41,953 nt of DNA, taken from NCBI GenBank assembly GCA_023453665.1, contig JAEXTA010000247.1, positions 1 to 41,953 of the forward strand. Reading direction: 5' to 3'. The notes below the pieces were generated by a model. The model made no database searches. It saw only the letters and a list, made by a program, of their open reading frames with translations, and was not told the origin of the DNA. This DNA comes from Bacteroidota bacterium (lineage in GTDB: Bacteria; Bacteroidota; Ignavibacteria; Ignavibacteriales; Ignavibacteriaceae). Shown piece after piece: positions 1 to 9,691 of the stretch. The translations under genes and the position numbers were made by a program. Position 1 is the first letter of the stretch, and every line of letters begins with the position of its first letter.

Positions 1-991
1 CAGTGGTTCAGAAAATTTCATTTACAGGTTTAAAGTTGATACAACTTTAAATGAGATTAAAGAAATTGATTTTGAAAAATTAATTGAGGAAGATGAACGA
101 AGACTTGCCAGGAGTATTTTAACTGACACTACTTTAAGCAGGCTGGATTATTCAATCAGCATTGATGTAGAAAAGGAAGCGACCATAGTTTTTGTTCTTT
201 CCAAAGAACTAAATCAAAATCTTACTGCTGTGTTAAATGGTGATCTTAGTTATCAGAACATGAACGGAAGATCAATTGTAACAGGGCGGCTTAAACTTCT
301 TGAAGGTTCAACACTGCAGTTTTTTAAATCATTTGACGCCACAGGTACAATACGCTTTGATGCCGATATTAGTAATCCGTACCTCGATATTAGCGCCGCA
401 TACCGTGATTATTATTCACCATCGGATTCGGCATCAACCGAAACTGAAGTTGCGGTAAAAATTAAAATCAGCGGACCTTTGCGCGATCTGGATAAAAATT
501 TCATACAGGAAAAAAATAACATTGCAGTATATGTCGGGACAGATAATATTGAAGATGATATCCCTGATAACACAAAAACTCAATCAGATGCTATCATGTT
601 TATTCTTGCCGGTAAATTTGCTTCAGAAGCAACGGCACAGGATAAATCTGTAGCGGCGGGACAAATTTCCGGTACAGCAACTTCAATTGCGGGTTCATTG
701 CTCGGAGGTGTTTTAAATTCCTACTTTGGTGAATATGTACGCCGTGTTGAACTTAGAACAGTCGGAGCTCAAACTAAATTTAACTTATCGGGTAAAGTTG
801 ATGATTTCAGATACACTATCGGCGGTGCGACAGATGTTTTCCAGGATCTTAGCAAAGCAAATATTAAAATTGAATATCCATTATTAAGAAACCTTCTTAT
901 CCGCCTTGAGCGAAAAGAAGCATTAGCGGATACATATATCTCAAATGAAATGATTAATGAACTGGGACTTAAATACAGATTCGAGTTTTAA
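1..991 (+). CDS. TamB/DUF490-type translocation and assembly protein, C-terminal part (5' truncated)
   Basis: The reading frame is open from base 2 of the window with no start, so this is the 3' end of a longer gene; about 329 residues are visible. The sequence is rich in beta-strand patterns and short repeats of the kind found in the TamB (DUF490) C-terminal domain: 'GRLKLLEGSTLQFF', then 'ATGTIRFDADISNPYLDI', then 'VKIKISGPLRDL', ending in an amphipathic strand with terminal Phe (KYRFEF). TamB family proteins are inner-membrane anchored, span the periplasm and work with an outer-membrane Omp85 partner in envelope assembly or lipid transport. The stop codon overlaps the start of the next gene (TAATG), implying co-transcription with RNase R. 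The family call is fairly secure; the partner and exact role are inferred. Confidence 0.75.
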   Translation, partial: SGSENFIYRFKVDTTLNEIKEIDFEKLIEEDERRLARSILTDTTLSRLDYSISIDVEKEATIVFVLSKELNQNLTAVLNGDLSYQNMNGRSIVTGRLKLLEGSTLQFFKSFDATGTIRFDADISNPYLDISAAYRDYYSPSDSASTETEVAVKIKISGPLRDLDKNFIQEKNNIAVYVGTDNIEDDIPDNTKTQSDAIMFILAGKFASEATAQDKSVAAGQISGTATSIAGSLLGGVLNSYFGEYVRRVELRTVGAQTKFNLSGKVDDFRYTIGGATDVFQDLSKANIKIEYPLLRNLLIRLERKEALADTYISNEMINELGLKYRFEF

Positions 992-3087
992 TGAAAAAAA
1001 AATTAGTAGCTTTTTTTAAAAAATACCCCGGACAATCTTTTAGAAGCAAAGATGTCGCTAAAAAACTTAATATAACCGATGAGCATGATTACAGCTCTTT
1101 AAAAGCACAACTCTTTAAACTTTTTGAAGAAGACTTTCTGTCAAAAAGCGGTAAACGATATAAACTTAATATCACTCCGGCATCAGGAAAACTAAATGGT
1201 GTACTTGAGATAAACCAGGGCGGTTATGGGTTTGTAATTCCGGAAAACAAACAGATCGGTGATATCTTTATTGCAGCGAGAAACCTTGGCACAGCGTTCA
1301 GCGGCGATACAGTTAGTGTGTCTTTATTTGCAAAACAAAAAGGAAAAAATACAGAAGGACAGATTACCGAAGTTCTTAAGAGAAGCCGTGAAACTATAAC
1401 CGGCGTGCTCAAAAAATCAAATTCGTTTTACTTTGTTAAACCCGATGATCCAAAGATTCACAGAGATATTTATATCGATGAAGCCAATCTTAATCAAGCA
1501 AAGATTGGGGATAAGGTAATTGCGGGTGAATTGATCTGGAAAACGTCAATGTTAAATCCTGAGGGTTCAATTGTAGAAGTGCTTGGCAAATCAGGAACTA
1601 TTGATGCCGAAATATCAGCGTTAGCTAAAGAGTTTAATTTTGCTTACAAGTTTCCTGATCGTGTAATAAATGAAGCTGAAGAAATAGATTTTAAAATTAC
1701 GCAGGATGAAATTAACAAACGGCTTGATTACAGGGAGAAAAATGTAATTACGATTGATCCGTATGACGCAAAAGATTTTGATGACGCACTTTCAATTGAA
1801 GAATTAGAAAACGGAAATTATTCTGTCGGTATTCACATTGCTGATGTGAGTCACTATGTAAATAAAAATTCAAAACTGAACAAAGAAGCATTGAGCCGCG
1901 GAAACAGTATCTATCTGGTTGGCAAAGTTATTCCGATGCTGCCGGAAAGATTATCTAATACAATATGCTCACTTGTGCAGGGAGAAGAAAGGCTTACGTA
2001 TTCAGTAGTTGCAGAGCTGACAAACCGGGGAAAGCTTGTAACTTATCAGATCAAAAAAAGTATAATAAAAAGTAAAAGAAGATTTACTTATGAAGAGGTA
2101 CAGGAAATTATTGATAAAAAATCCGGCGAATATTATGATGACATTAAGAAGTTAAACGACCTCGCCCAGGTGATGCGCAAAAAAAGAATGCGTGAAGGCA
2201 GTATTGAATTTTCAACTCCTGAAATAAAATTTCAGCTTGACGAAAATGGTTTCCCGGTTGGTATAATCAAAAAAGAAATTAAACAAAGTAATATGCTTGT
2301 TGAAGAGTTTATGCTTCTTGCAAATAAAATTGTAGCTGAAGAAATAGGAAAACCAGGTCATGCAAAAGCTAAACCGTTTATGTACAGAATTCATGATCTG
2401 CCTGACTCTGAAAAAATTTTGGAATTTTCAAAGTTTGTAAAATCTCTCGGTTATACATTTGATGCAAATAGTAAATCAAAATCTAACCAGTTTCAGAAAC
2501 TAATTTCAGAAGTGAAAGATACTCCTGAAGAAACTTTGATAAATGAACTTGCAATACGATCTATGGCCAAAGCAATTTATTCAATAAACAACATTGGTCA
2601 CTACGGGTTGGGATTTAAATACTATACTCATTTTACATCGCCGATACGGAGATATTCTGATCTTATGGTTCACAGATTACTGTATAATTATGTTGAATTA
2701 AATCAAAACGCTTCTTATTCTTTGGAAGAACTAGATGAAATATCTGACCACATTTCCGAGTGTGAACGAAGAGCGGTAGATGCCGAGCGATTATCGGTAA
2801 AGTTAAAACAGATTGAGTATCTCAAAAATCATTTGGGAGAAGAGTTTGATGCTGTAATATCAGGCATAACCAACTTCGGAATGTTTGTTAAAATTATTGA
2901 TATTCTTGCAGAAGGATTGATAAGGCTGCGCGATCTGGAAGATGATTATTATATCTATGACGAAAAAAAATATTCATTGATCGGCCGGGTTTCACGCAAA
3001 CAATTCAGACTTGGCGATAAAATAAAAGTAAAATTAGTCCGTGTTGATACAGATAAATCAGAACTCGATTTTATTATAGCTGAATAA
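991..3087 (+). CDS. rnr: Ribonuclease R (RNB-family 3'-5' exoribonuclease)
   Basis: 698 residues, the usual size for RNase R/VacB. The order is the expected one: N-terminal winged-helix-like segment (about 1-60), cold-shock OB domains (about 65-210), an RNB catalytic domain beginning near residue 245 with the metal-binding signature 'DPYDAKDFDDALS', the conserved 'FTSPIRRYSDLMVHR' near 550, and a C-terminal S1 domain beginning 'GEEFDAVISGITNFGMFV'. The enzyme degrades structured RNA processively from the 3' end in the cytoplasm and takes part in mRNA decay and rRNA quality control. Its ATG overlaps the stop of the upstream TamB-like gene, and it lies 14 bases before the next gene, so the three probably form one transcript. 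Confidence 0.95.
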   Translation: MKKKLVAFFKKYPGQSFRSKDVAKKLNITDEHDYSSLKAQLFKLFEEDFLSKSGKRYKLNITPASGKLNGVLEINQGGYGFVIPENKQIGDIFIAARNLGTAFSGDTVSVSLFAKQKGKNTEGQITEVLKRSRETITGVLKKSNSFYFVKPDDPKIHRDIYIDEANLNQAKIGDKVIAGELIWKTSMLNPEGSIVEVLGKSGTIDAEISALAKEFNFAYKFPDRVINEAEEIDFKITQDEINKRLDYREKNVITIDPYDAKDFDDALSIEELENGNYSVGIHIADVSHYVNKNSKLNKEALSRGNSIYLVGKVIPMLPERLSNTICSLVQGEERLTYSVVAELTNRGKLVTYQIKKSIIKSKRRFTYEEVQEIIDKKSGEYYDDIKKLNDLAQVMRKKRMREGSIEFSTPEIKFQLDENGFPVGIIKKEIKQSNMLVEEFMLLANKIVAEEIGKPGHAKAKPFMYRIHDLPDSEKILEFSKFVKSLGYTFDANSKSKSNQFQKLISEVKDTPEETLINELAIRSMAKAIYSINNIGHYGLGFKYYTHFTSPIRRYSDLMVHRLLYNYVELNQNASYSLEELDEISDHISECERRAVDAERLSVKLKQIEYLKNHLGEEFDAVISGITNFGMFVKIIDILAEGLIRLRDLEDDYYIYDEKKYSLIGRVSRKQFRLGDKIKVKLVRVDTDKSELDFIIAE

Positions 3088-3101
3088 TTAAGGTAGTTTA
3101 T

Positions 3102-6100
3102 ATGAAAAAAATACTGTTGATAATTTTATGCATAATTCCTGCGACGATCTTTGCCCAGTTTGGTAAGAACAAAGTACAATACAAAGATTTTACCTGGTAC
3201 TTTATTCAAACAGATCACTTTGATGTTTACTTTTCACAGGAAGGTTCGTCGCTTGCTGAATTCACTGCAAACTCTGCTGAGAAAGCGCTTGAGTCAATTC
3301 AAAATAGTTTTAAGTATAAGATCAACAACCGTATAGCAATTATAGTTTATAATTCACAGAATGATTTTCAGGAAACAAATGTAACCGATCAGTATTTAAG
3401 TGAAGGTATTCAGGGCTTCACGGAATTATTTAAGAACCGTGTTGTTATTCAGTTTACAGGGTCTTATAAATTATTCCGTCACCTTATTCATCACGAACTT
3501 GTACATGCAGTTATAAATGATATGTTTTATGGCGGTTCACTTCAGAATATTATTTCCAACCGGGGAGCAGTAAGTCTTCCGCTGTGGTTTAACGAAGGTA
3601 TGGCTGAATACCAGGCATTAGGTTGGGATGTGGATACAGACATGTTTATCCGTGATGCTGCAATAAGTGAATACCTGCCTGATATACAATATTTAGACGG
3701 TTATTTTGCGTACCGTGGAGGGCAATCGGTATTCTACTATATCGCAAACAAATATGGCAAAGAAAAAATCGGTGAATTAATTAACAAAGTTAAAAACACT
3801 GGCAGTGTTGAAGAGGGATTTAAATCCTCAATCGGTTTAAAGATTGAAGAACTGAATGAGAGATGGAAAAAAGATATTAAAAAAATATTCTGGCCGGATA
3901 TTGCTATAAGAAAAGATCCCGATGAATTTGCAAAGAGATTAACTGATCCTAAAGAAGATGGAGGTTCATATAATATTAGTCCCGCTATTTCTCCGCAGGG
4001 AGATAAAATTGCGTTTATAACCAATCGTGATTATTACTTTAATGTTTATTTGATGAGTGCCATCGACGGAAAGATTATAAAAAGATTAGTAGAAGGGAAC
4101 CGTACACCCGATTTTGAGGAATTGAATATACTTACACCTGCATTAAGCTGGTCACCTGATGGGACAAAGATTGCACTGGGCGCAAAACGTGGTGGTTATG
4201 ATGTTGTGTATATCATTGATATCGAAACAGAAGACAGGATTGAACTGCCAATTAAACTCGACGGAATTAAAAGTGTGGCATGGTCACCGGATGGTAATAA
4301 AATTTCTTTTATCGGGCAAACAGCAAAACAATCAGACGTTTATCTCTATGATTTTCAAACCAATGAGACTGTTAATCTGACAGATGATATTTTTACAGAT
4401 ACTGATCCTGCCTGGTCTTCTGATGGAAGTAAAGTTTTTTTTGCTTCAGACAGAGGAGACTATTTATCGAAAACCCAAATGCCGGATACTTTTAAAATTT
4501 ATAATCATAATTATGAACAAATGGATCTGTATTCAGCCGATATCATCTCAAAAACAATTTCACGTTTAACTAACTTTCCCGAAAGTGATGAAACGTCGCC
4601 CGTTGCAGGTCCAGATGGTAGGGAACTTCTTTTTATTTCTGACAAAAACGGAATAAATAATATTTATAAAATTTCTTTGGAGGATGAAAAAAATAATCAT
4701 CTTGAATTAACAGAACAAAAACCAGTACCGGTAACAAACTCATTGAATGGGTTGTATCAACTTTCACTGTCAAAAGACGGACAGAAGCTTACGTTTTCAA
4801 GTCTTTATCAGGCATCTTACAGTATTTTTCTTTTAAGCAGTCCTTTTGATCAAAAAGTGGGAATGGATGAACTTGTCTCGACAGTTTATATTTCCCGCTT
4901 GAATAGTAAAGAAAGCCCAGATGTTTCTAGGGAGGAGTTTTCACTTGTTTCTGAAGACTCGACTGAATCTTCCATTACTTTTTTTACTGGTTCTTACATA
5001 GATACTTCCAGCGTAAAAGAAGATACTTCTAAATCAAAATATGATAAATATATTTTTGGTGATAAGAATATAATTGGTGATTCAACCCTTGCATCGAAAT
5101 TTGATTTAACTGATAACCTGGACAGATCAGGCAACTATAAAGTTAATAAGTATAAAATCACTTTCACACCTGATCTTGTATATGCCAACGCAGGATACAG
5201 CACGTTATACGGATTACTTGGAACAACTGTTATTTCATTCAGCGATGTACTTGGTAATCACAGGTTAGTTGGAGTAACGAGTCTTCAGATTGACTTAAAA
5301 AACAGTGATTACGGAATTGCATACTACTACTTACCTCAGCGGATTAATTATGGAGTTGAATTTTTTCATACGGCACGGTTTGTATTTCTGACACGAGGAT
5401 TTAATTCTAATCTGTTTCGATTCAGAAACTTTGGTGCAGTCGCCTCACTTAGTTACCCGCTGAACAGGTTTTATCGAATAGATGGTGGATTAAGCTGGCT
5501 TAATGTTTCAAGTGAAAATCTTGACGATCCTTCTGAAAATACTGAGAAGGTAAGTTATGTTATCCCTACACTAAGTTTCATACACGATAATGTACTGTGG
5601 GGTTACACATCACCGGTTGACGGGACACGTTACAGATTTGATGTTTTCGGAAATCCGGGTATTGGAAAATCTGAATTAAGTTTTTATTCTGCGCTTGGTG
5701 ATTACAGGACATACTTTAGATTTTTTAACGATTATTCTTTTGGCTTCAGACTTTCGGGTGGATATTCAGGTGGAAATAATCCGCAAAGATTTTTTATAGG
5801 CGGTATTGAGAACTGGATTAACAGGTCGTTCGCAACGACTGATATCCCGATTGAATCGGCAAGTGATTTTGCATTTCTAACGGCTGCATTACCAATGCGC
5901 GGATTTGATTATGCTGAAAAAATAGGAACGAAGTACGCATTGATGAACATGGAATTACGTTTTCCTTTAATCAGCTACCTGCTTACAGGGGCTTTACCTA
6001 TTTTGTTCAGTAACACTCTGGGAGTTGCATTTATCGATATGGGAACAGCATGGGATAAAACTGAACAACTTCAGTTCTTTTCAAGAAACCAGAACAACAG

Positions 6101-6251
6101 TATAGTTACGAAAGATCTTTTAATGGGAACCGGTGTGGGTGCGCGTCTTTATTTTCTTTACTTCCTTTTAAGGTTTGATGTTGCGTGGGCTTATAATGTT
6201 GATAATTTTTCGAGACCCAAATTTTATATTTCGTTAGGAGCCGATTTCTAA
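3102..6251 (+). CDS. Surface protein: metalloprotease-like domain, TolB-like propeller and outer-membrane beta-barrel
   Basis: 1049 residues with a Sec signal peptide (MKKILLIILCIIPATIFAQ). Near residue 129 there is 'HHELVHA', an HExxH zinc site, followed near 163 by 'WFNEGMAEY', which supplies the third Glu ligand of the gluzincin/peptidase MA type. From about 285 to 590 come WD40-like/TolB propeller repeats with 'SPDG' and 'WSPDGNKISFIG' motifs. After a low-complexity linker the last ~350 residues have alternating beta-strands and end in 'YISLGADF', a beta-barrel closing strand with terminal Phe like that of Omp85/surface-antigen barrels. I infer an outer-membrane protein with a periplasmic or surface protease-like head. 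Whether the protease is active and what it cuts cannot be read here. It is third in a probable operon with a TamB-like gene. Confidence 0.8.
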   Translation: MKKILLIILCIIPATIFAQFGKNKVQYKDFTWYFIQTDHFDVYFSQEGSSLAEFTANSAEKALESIQNSFKYKINNRIAIIVYNSQNDFQETNVTDQYLSEGIQGFTELFKNRVVIQFTGSYKLFRHLIHHELVHAVINDMFYGGSLQNIISNRGAVSLPLWFNEGMAEYQALGWDVDTDMFIRDAAISEYLPDIQYLDGYFAYRGGQSVFYYIANKYGKEKIGELINKVKNTGSVEEGFKSSIGLKIEELNERWKKDIKKIFWPDIAIRKDPDEFAKRLTDPKEDGGSYNISPAISPQGDKIAFITNRDYYFNVYLMSAIDGKIIKRLVEGNRTPDFEELNILTPALSWSPDGTKIALGAKRGGYDVVYIIDIETEDRIELPIKLDGIKSVAWSPDGNKISFIGQTAKQSDVYLYDFQTNETVNLTDDIFTDTDPAWSSDGSKVFFASDRGDYLSKTQMPDTFKIYNHNYEQMDLYSADIISKTISRLTNFPESDETSPVAGPDGRELLFISDKNGINNIYKISLEDEKNNHLELTEQKPVPVTNSLNGLYQLSLSKDGQKLTFSSLYQASYSIFLLSSPFDQKVGMDELVSTVYISRLNSKESPDVSREEFSLVSEDSTESSITFFTGSYIDTSSVKEDTSKSKYDKYIFGDKNIIGDSTLASKFDLTDNLDRSGNYKVNKYKITFTPDLVYANAGYSTLYGLLGTTVISFSDVLGNHRLVGVTSLQIDLKNSDYGIAYYYLPQRINYGVEFFHTARFVFLTRGFNSNLFRFRNFGAVASLSYPLNRFYRIDGGLSWLNVSSENLDDPSENTEKVSYVIPTLSFIHDNVLWGYTSPVDGTRYRFDVFGNPGIGKSELSFYSALGDYRTYFRFFNDYSFGFRLSGGYSGGNNPQRFFIGGIENWINRSFATTDIPIESASDFAFLTAALPMRGFDYAEKIGTKYALMNMELRFPLISYLLTGALPILFSNTLGVAFIDMGTAWDKTEQLQFFSRNQNNSIVTKDLLMGTGVGARLYFLYFLLRFDVAWAYNVDNFSRPKFYISLGADF

Positions 6252-6288
6252 AATTATTAACAGTTAATTAGTATTAAGTTTTTGATCA

Positions 6289-6573
6289 CTAACTATTTTC
6301 TTTAGGTTTGTTTATTGATCCGGAATCACTGATAGATTGTTTAGCAGCAGGTTTTTCTGAAGTTCCGCTTTTTGTTGCATCTGATTTTTTAGTTGATTTA
6401 TAGTCAGTCTGATAAAAACCACTGCCTTTAAAGATGGGACCAGCACCTGCTCCAATCAATCTTTTAACTGATCCTCCGCAGACAGTACATACTTTTATTG
6501 GTTCTGCACTCATCGGTTGAAATAATTCAAAAATATTCCCGCAATCATTACATTTATAATCATAAGTAGGCAT
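6289..6573 (-). CDS. FmdB-family zinc-ribbon protein
   Basis: 94 residues. The N-terminus is the classic FmdB/CxxC_CXXC_SSSS zinc ribbon: 'MPTYDYKCNDCGNIFE' followed by 'CTVCGGSVKRLIG', giving two CxxC knuckles. A glycine-rich stretch and 'FKGSGFYQTDYKS' follow, which is the usual family ending before a polar, disordered tail rich in Ser and Lys. The family is thought to be regulatory but its function is unproven. It is read leftward, convergent with the barrel protein and divergent from the lipoprotein at 6687. Confidence 0.9.
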   Translation of the reverse strand: MPTYDYKCNDCGNIFELFQPMSAEPIKVCTVCGGSVKRLIGAGAGPIFKGSGFYQTDYKSTKKSDATKSGTSEKPAAKQSISDSGSINKPKENS

Positions 6574-6686
6574 TTCATCACCAAAAAAATTAAGGCAAAA
6601 CTTAATGAAAAATTTCTTTTTTTTCTATAAGTTGTTGCTTGTAATTAACTAATAATTTTTTCTGTTTCAATATCGAGTACAAACCG

Positions 6687-7355
6687 GTGAAAAAGAATTT
6701 TCAGATTCTGTTATTTATTTTGTTTCTTCTCACATCAAACGGATGTTTAAACTACATCCAGGATGTTCAAATTTATCCTGATGGTTCAGGGAAAATGACA
6801 ATTCATTATTGGATGAAATCCCCGGGTAATGAAAACTACCCGATCCTTGACAGGGTAGGTCTCTTTAATACTGATTCAATGAGTAATCAGTTCTCATCAA
6901 AATACACCATTATTGAAAATGTCGAAGTATACACAGATACAACTGATAGTACTGTACATGGGATTGTAAAATTCAGTTTTGAACATATAGATTCTTTAAA
7001 CAATACAACTGCATTCTCAGATGCAAATTTTGAATTAAGAGATGGTGCTTCAGGTCAAAAAGTATTTACTCAATTTATTCCACCAATTGCAACAGGCTTC
7101 GGAATTGATGGCAGCAATTTTTATGTTACCTATAAGTATACCTTTTCCGGTGAAATTATAACACATAATGCTTTAAATGAGGAAGGCAGAACACTGGTTT
7201 GGAATTATTCACTTCCCGAGATTGGGCGTGGAAAGACGATCTCAGTTACATTCAGACCATTTAAATTGAAAGAAACTCCATACTGGATTTATATAATTTC
7301 GGGTGCCGTGCTACTCGTAGTAATTATCTTCCTTTTCCGCAAAAAAAAGGATTAA
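6687..7355 (+). CDS. Probable lipoprotein with a C-terminal membrane anchor, unknown function
   Basis: 222 residues starting at GTG. The N-terminus is a lipoprotein signal: Lys-rich start, hydrophobic core, then the lipobox 'LTSNGC' with Cys at about 20. The mature part is beta-rich and soluble. It ends in a single predicted transmembrane helix (IYIISGAVLLVVIIFLF) followed by a positive tail, so the protein may be anchored at both ends. The segment 'DVQIYPDGSGKMTIHYWM' resembles periplasmic lipoproteins annotated only as hypothetical. No function is proposed. An AT-rich divergent promoter region lies between it and the FmdB gene. Confidence 0.7.
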   Translation: MKKNFQILLFILFLLTSNGCLNYIQDVQIYPDGSGKMTIHYWMKSPGNENYPILDRVGLFNTDSMSNQFSSKYTIIENVEVYTDTTDSTVHGIVKFSFEHIDSLNNTTAFSDANFELRDGASGQKVFTQFIPPIATGFGIDGSNFYVTYKYTFSGEIITHNALNEEGRTLVWNYSLPEIGRGKTISVTFRPFKLKETPYWIYIISGAVLLVVIIFLFRKKKD

Positions 7356-7402
7356 AGTGAATATTCTTAGTGAAATTTAGCTGCTGAGTTGCATCGTTTT
7401 TA

Positions 7403-7431
7403 TTGACTTACCAAACCCATTTGTTTATATT
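7403..7431 (+). promoter_or_regulatory. Sigma70-type promoter of the prs operon
   Basis: TTGACT at 7403-7408, a 17-base spacer, and TATATT at 7426-7431, 37 bases before the prs start codon. Each hexamer is one base from consensus and the spacing is ideal. It is the only such pair in the gap before prs. Confidence 0.65.
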
Positions 7432-7468
7432 AGCCGTCTATTTTTAAGAGGATAAGCTAAATAAGGTT

Positions 7469-8416
7469 ATGGCAACAAGCGATTTTATGATCTTTTCAGG
7501 GGGTTCAAATTTACCTCTGGCTGATAAAATTGCGCAGAAACTTGGCAAACCTCTTGGAGCCATAGAACTTAAAAGATTCAGCGACGGCGAAATTTGGGTT
7601 AAGTTTGGTGAGAATATCAGGGGATCTGATGTCTTTCTAATCCAATCAACAAATCCTCCGGCTGAAAATTTACTTGAATTATTGATAATGATCGATGCTG
7701 CTAAACGTGCATCAGCCAACAGGATTACCGCAGTAATTCCGTATTTCGGTTATTCACGACAGGATAGAAAAGATCAGCCCAGAGTTTCAATTACGGCGAA
7801 ACTGGTTGCAAATTTATTAACAACCGCAGGTGCTGACCGTATCATGACAATGGATTTACATGCGGCTCAGATACAGGGATTCTTTGATATACCATTTGAT
7901 CACTTGTACGCATCTAAAATGTTTACTGGTTTATTTTCCGGTTTATCAGATAATCTTGTTGTTGTATCACCTGATGTTGGCGGAATAAAAATGGCAAGGT
8001 CTTATGCGAAGAGATTACATTCTGGATTAGTTGTAATAGACAAAAGAAGACCTAAACAAAATCTTGCTGAGATAGTTCACATTATTGGCAGTGTTGAAAA
8101 CAAAGACGTTCTTTTAGTTGATGACTTGATTGATACAGCAGGAACATTTGTGGGGGCGGTTGAGGCTTTAAAAGCAAAAGGTGCTAACAAAATTTTTGGA
8201 GCTATAACACACCCTTTGCTTTCGGGACCTGCGATTGAGAGAATTAATAATTCACAACTAACAAAGTTGTACGTATCGGATTCGATTTTAATTAACGAAA
8301 AAAATAAATCAGATAAAATATCTGTCGTAACCTCTTCTGACTTACTGGCAGAAGCTATAAAACGAACTTATAATAATAAATCAATCAGTTCACTTTTTGA
8401 TATTGATAAAGGATAA
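7469..8416 (+). CDS. prs: Ribose-phosphate pyrophosphokinase (PRPP synthase, class I)
   Basis: 315 residues, the usual length. It makes 5-phosphoribosyl diphosphate from ribose 5-phosphate and ATP, the entry substrate for nucleotide, His and Trp synthesis. Visible hallmarks are 'FSDGEIWV', the flexible-loop region 'YFGYSRQDRKDQPRV', 'MDLHAAQIQGFFDIP', and the PRPP-binding loop 'VLLVDDLIDTAGT' near residue 212. The start ATG follows the purine-rich stretch 'AAGAGGATAAG' at some distance. It heads the set prs-rplY-pth. Confidence 0.97.
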   Translation: MATSDFMIFSGGSNLPLADKIAQKLGKPLGAIELKRFSDGEIWVKFGENIRGSDVFLIQSTNPPAENLLELLIMIDAAKRASANRITAVIPYFGYSRQDRKDQPRVSITAKLVANLLTTAGADRIMTMDLHAAQIQGFFDIPFDHLYASKMFTGLFSGLSDNLVVVSPDVGGIKMARSYAKRLHSGLVVIDKRRPKQNLAEIVHIIGSVENKDVLLVDDLIDTAGTFVGAVEALKAKGANKIFGAITHPLLSGPAIERINNSQLTKLYVSDSILINEKNKSDKISVVTSSDLLAEAIKRTYNNKSISSLFDIDKG

Positions 8417-8433
8417 CTTAGCCTGGAGATATA

Positions 8434-9069
8434 ATGGAAAAAGTAATTTTAACTGCGAACAAAAGAACAGAAATAAGTAAAGCTTCAAGAAGCAGTCTTA
8501 GAAAAAACGGAAGAGTTCCTGGAATTTTTTATTCCAGGCATAATGAGCCAATAGCAATTGACTTTACCGAAAAGTCAATTAAACCATTGGTGTTTACCTC
8601 AGTTACTAACCTGATTGCCTTGAATGTAGATGGTAAAGAAGAATTTGATTGTGTAATAAAGGATGTACAATTTGATCCGGTAACTGAAAGAATCATCCAT
8701 GTTGACCTTCTTGGTCTTACTAAAGATGAAACATTCGAACTTGAAGTTCCCTTGTTATTTATAGGGTCTCCGATTGGTATAAAAGAAGGCGGAATACTTC
8801 AACAAGTATTGCATAAACTTCGTATTGAATGTCTGCCAAAAGATATTCCTCAACATCTCGAAATTAATATTGAAAATCTTAAACTTGGTGAATCAATTCA
8901 CGTTTCGGAATTACAATACGAGAATATAAAAATTCTTAATCTTCCAGAAGCAGTTGTGGTTGCAGTAACACATCCAAAAGTTGAAAAAACACCTGCTGAA
9001 GGAGAAACAACTGAAACAGCAGAACCCGAAGTTATAACAAAAGGTAAGGCTGAAAAAGAAGAAGAATAG
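8434..9069 (+). CDS. rplY: 50S ribosomal protein L25, CTC (general stress) form
   Basis: 211 residues, so the long two-domain CTC/TL5 form and not the short E. coli L25. The N-terminal 5S-rRNA-binding domain shows 'SSLRKNGRVPGIFYS' and 'DFDCVIKDVQFDPVTERIIHVDL'-type signatures (here 'FDCVIKDVQFDPVTERI'), and the C-terminal beta domain includes 'GIKEGGILQQVLHKLRIECLP'. The tail is acidic and low in complexity. It lies 17 bases after prs and just before pth, the standard arrangement in many phyla. Confidence 0.95.
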   Translation: MEKVILTANKRTEISKASRSSLRKNGRVPGIFYSRHNEPIAIDFTEKSIKPLVFTSVTNLIALNVDGKEEFDCVIKDVQFDPVTERIIHVDLLGLTKDETFELEVPLLFIGSPIGIKEGGILQQVLHKLRIECLPKDIPQHLEINIENLKLGESIHVSELQYENIKILNLPEAVVVAVTHPKVEKTPAEGETTETAEPEVITKGKAEKEEE

Positions 9070-9074
9070 TTTTA

Positions 9075-9683
9075 GTGCGGGCTGTTTTTGGGATAGGTAA
9101 CAAAGGAAGCCGGTATAATTCAACCAGGCATAATATTGGTTTCATTATTCTCGATCAGTTTGCACAAAAACATTCAGTTACATTTGAGCCCTCAAAAGAA
9201 AATTACTTTTATGCATCAGGTAAAATAAACTCTGAAGAGTTTATTTTGATTAAGCCAGCCACATTTGTTAACACAAGTGGCGAAGCGGCAATAAAAGTTT
9301 TTGAAAACTTTAAGATTGAGCCTAAAGATTTTCTTGTTGTTCACGACGACTTGAACTTAAATTTTGGAAGCATCAGAATAAAAATTTCAGGTGGGGATGG
9401 GGGACACAATGGAATAAGCTCCATCATCTATCACCTTAATACAAATCAATTCCCTCGCCTGCGTATTGGAATAGGAAATAATTTTGAAAAAGGTAGTATG
9501 GCTGAATACGTTCTGGCTGAACTATCTGAGCAGGAAATTGATTCAATCAAAAAATCAAAAGACATTGTAAATTCTTTAATTGAAGAATTTATTACTGGCG
9601 GAGTACAGAACACATTAAATTTTTACAGCAAACTATTTAATACAGGTTTAAATAATCAATCACTTAATCAGTCAGGAGATTAG
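9075..9683 (+). CDS. pth: Peptidyl-tRNA hydrolase
   Basis: 202 residues, starting at GTG five bases after the L25 stop. It releases peptides from prematurely dropped peptidyl-tRNA in the cytoplasm. The family signature is clear: 'GIGNKGSRYNSTRHNIGF' contains the catalytic His in TRHN, followed by 'KPATFVNTSGEA' with the substrate-binding Asn, and 'VVHDDLNLNFG' with the conserved Asp. 'GGDGGHNGISSI' also matches. No ATG upstream fits, and the GTG places 'RAVFGIGN' at the position where the family begins, which supports this start. Confidence 0.95.
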   Translation: MRAVFGIGNKGSRYNSTRHNIGFIILDQFAQKHSVTFEPSKENYFYASGKINSEEFILIKPATFVNTSGEAAIKVFENFKIEPKDFLVVHDDLNLNFGSIRIKISGGDGGHNGISSIIYHLNTNQFPRLRIGIGNNFEKGSMAEYVLAELSEQEIDSIKKSKDIVNSLIEEFITGGVQNTLNFYSKLFNTGLNNQSLNQSGD

Positions 9684-9691
9684 GAGTTAAT

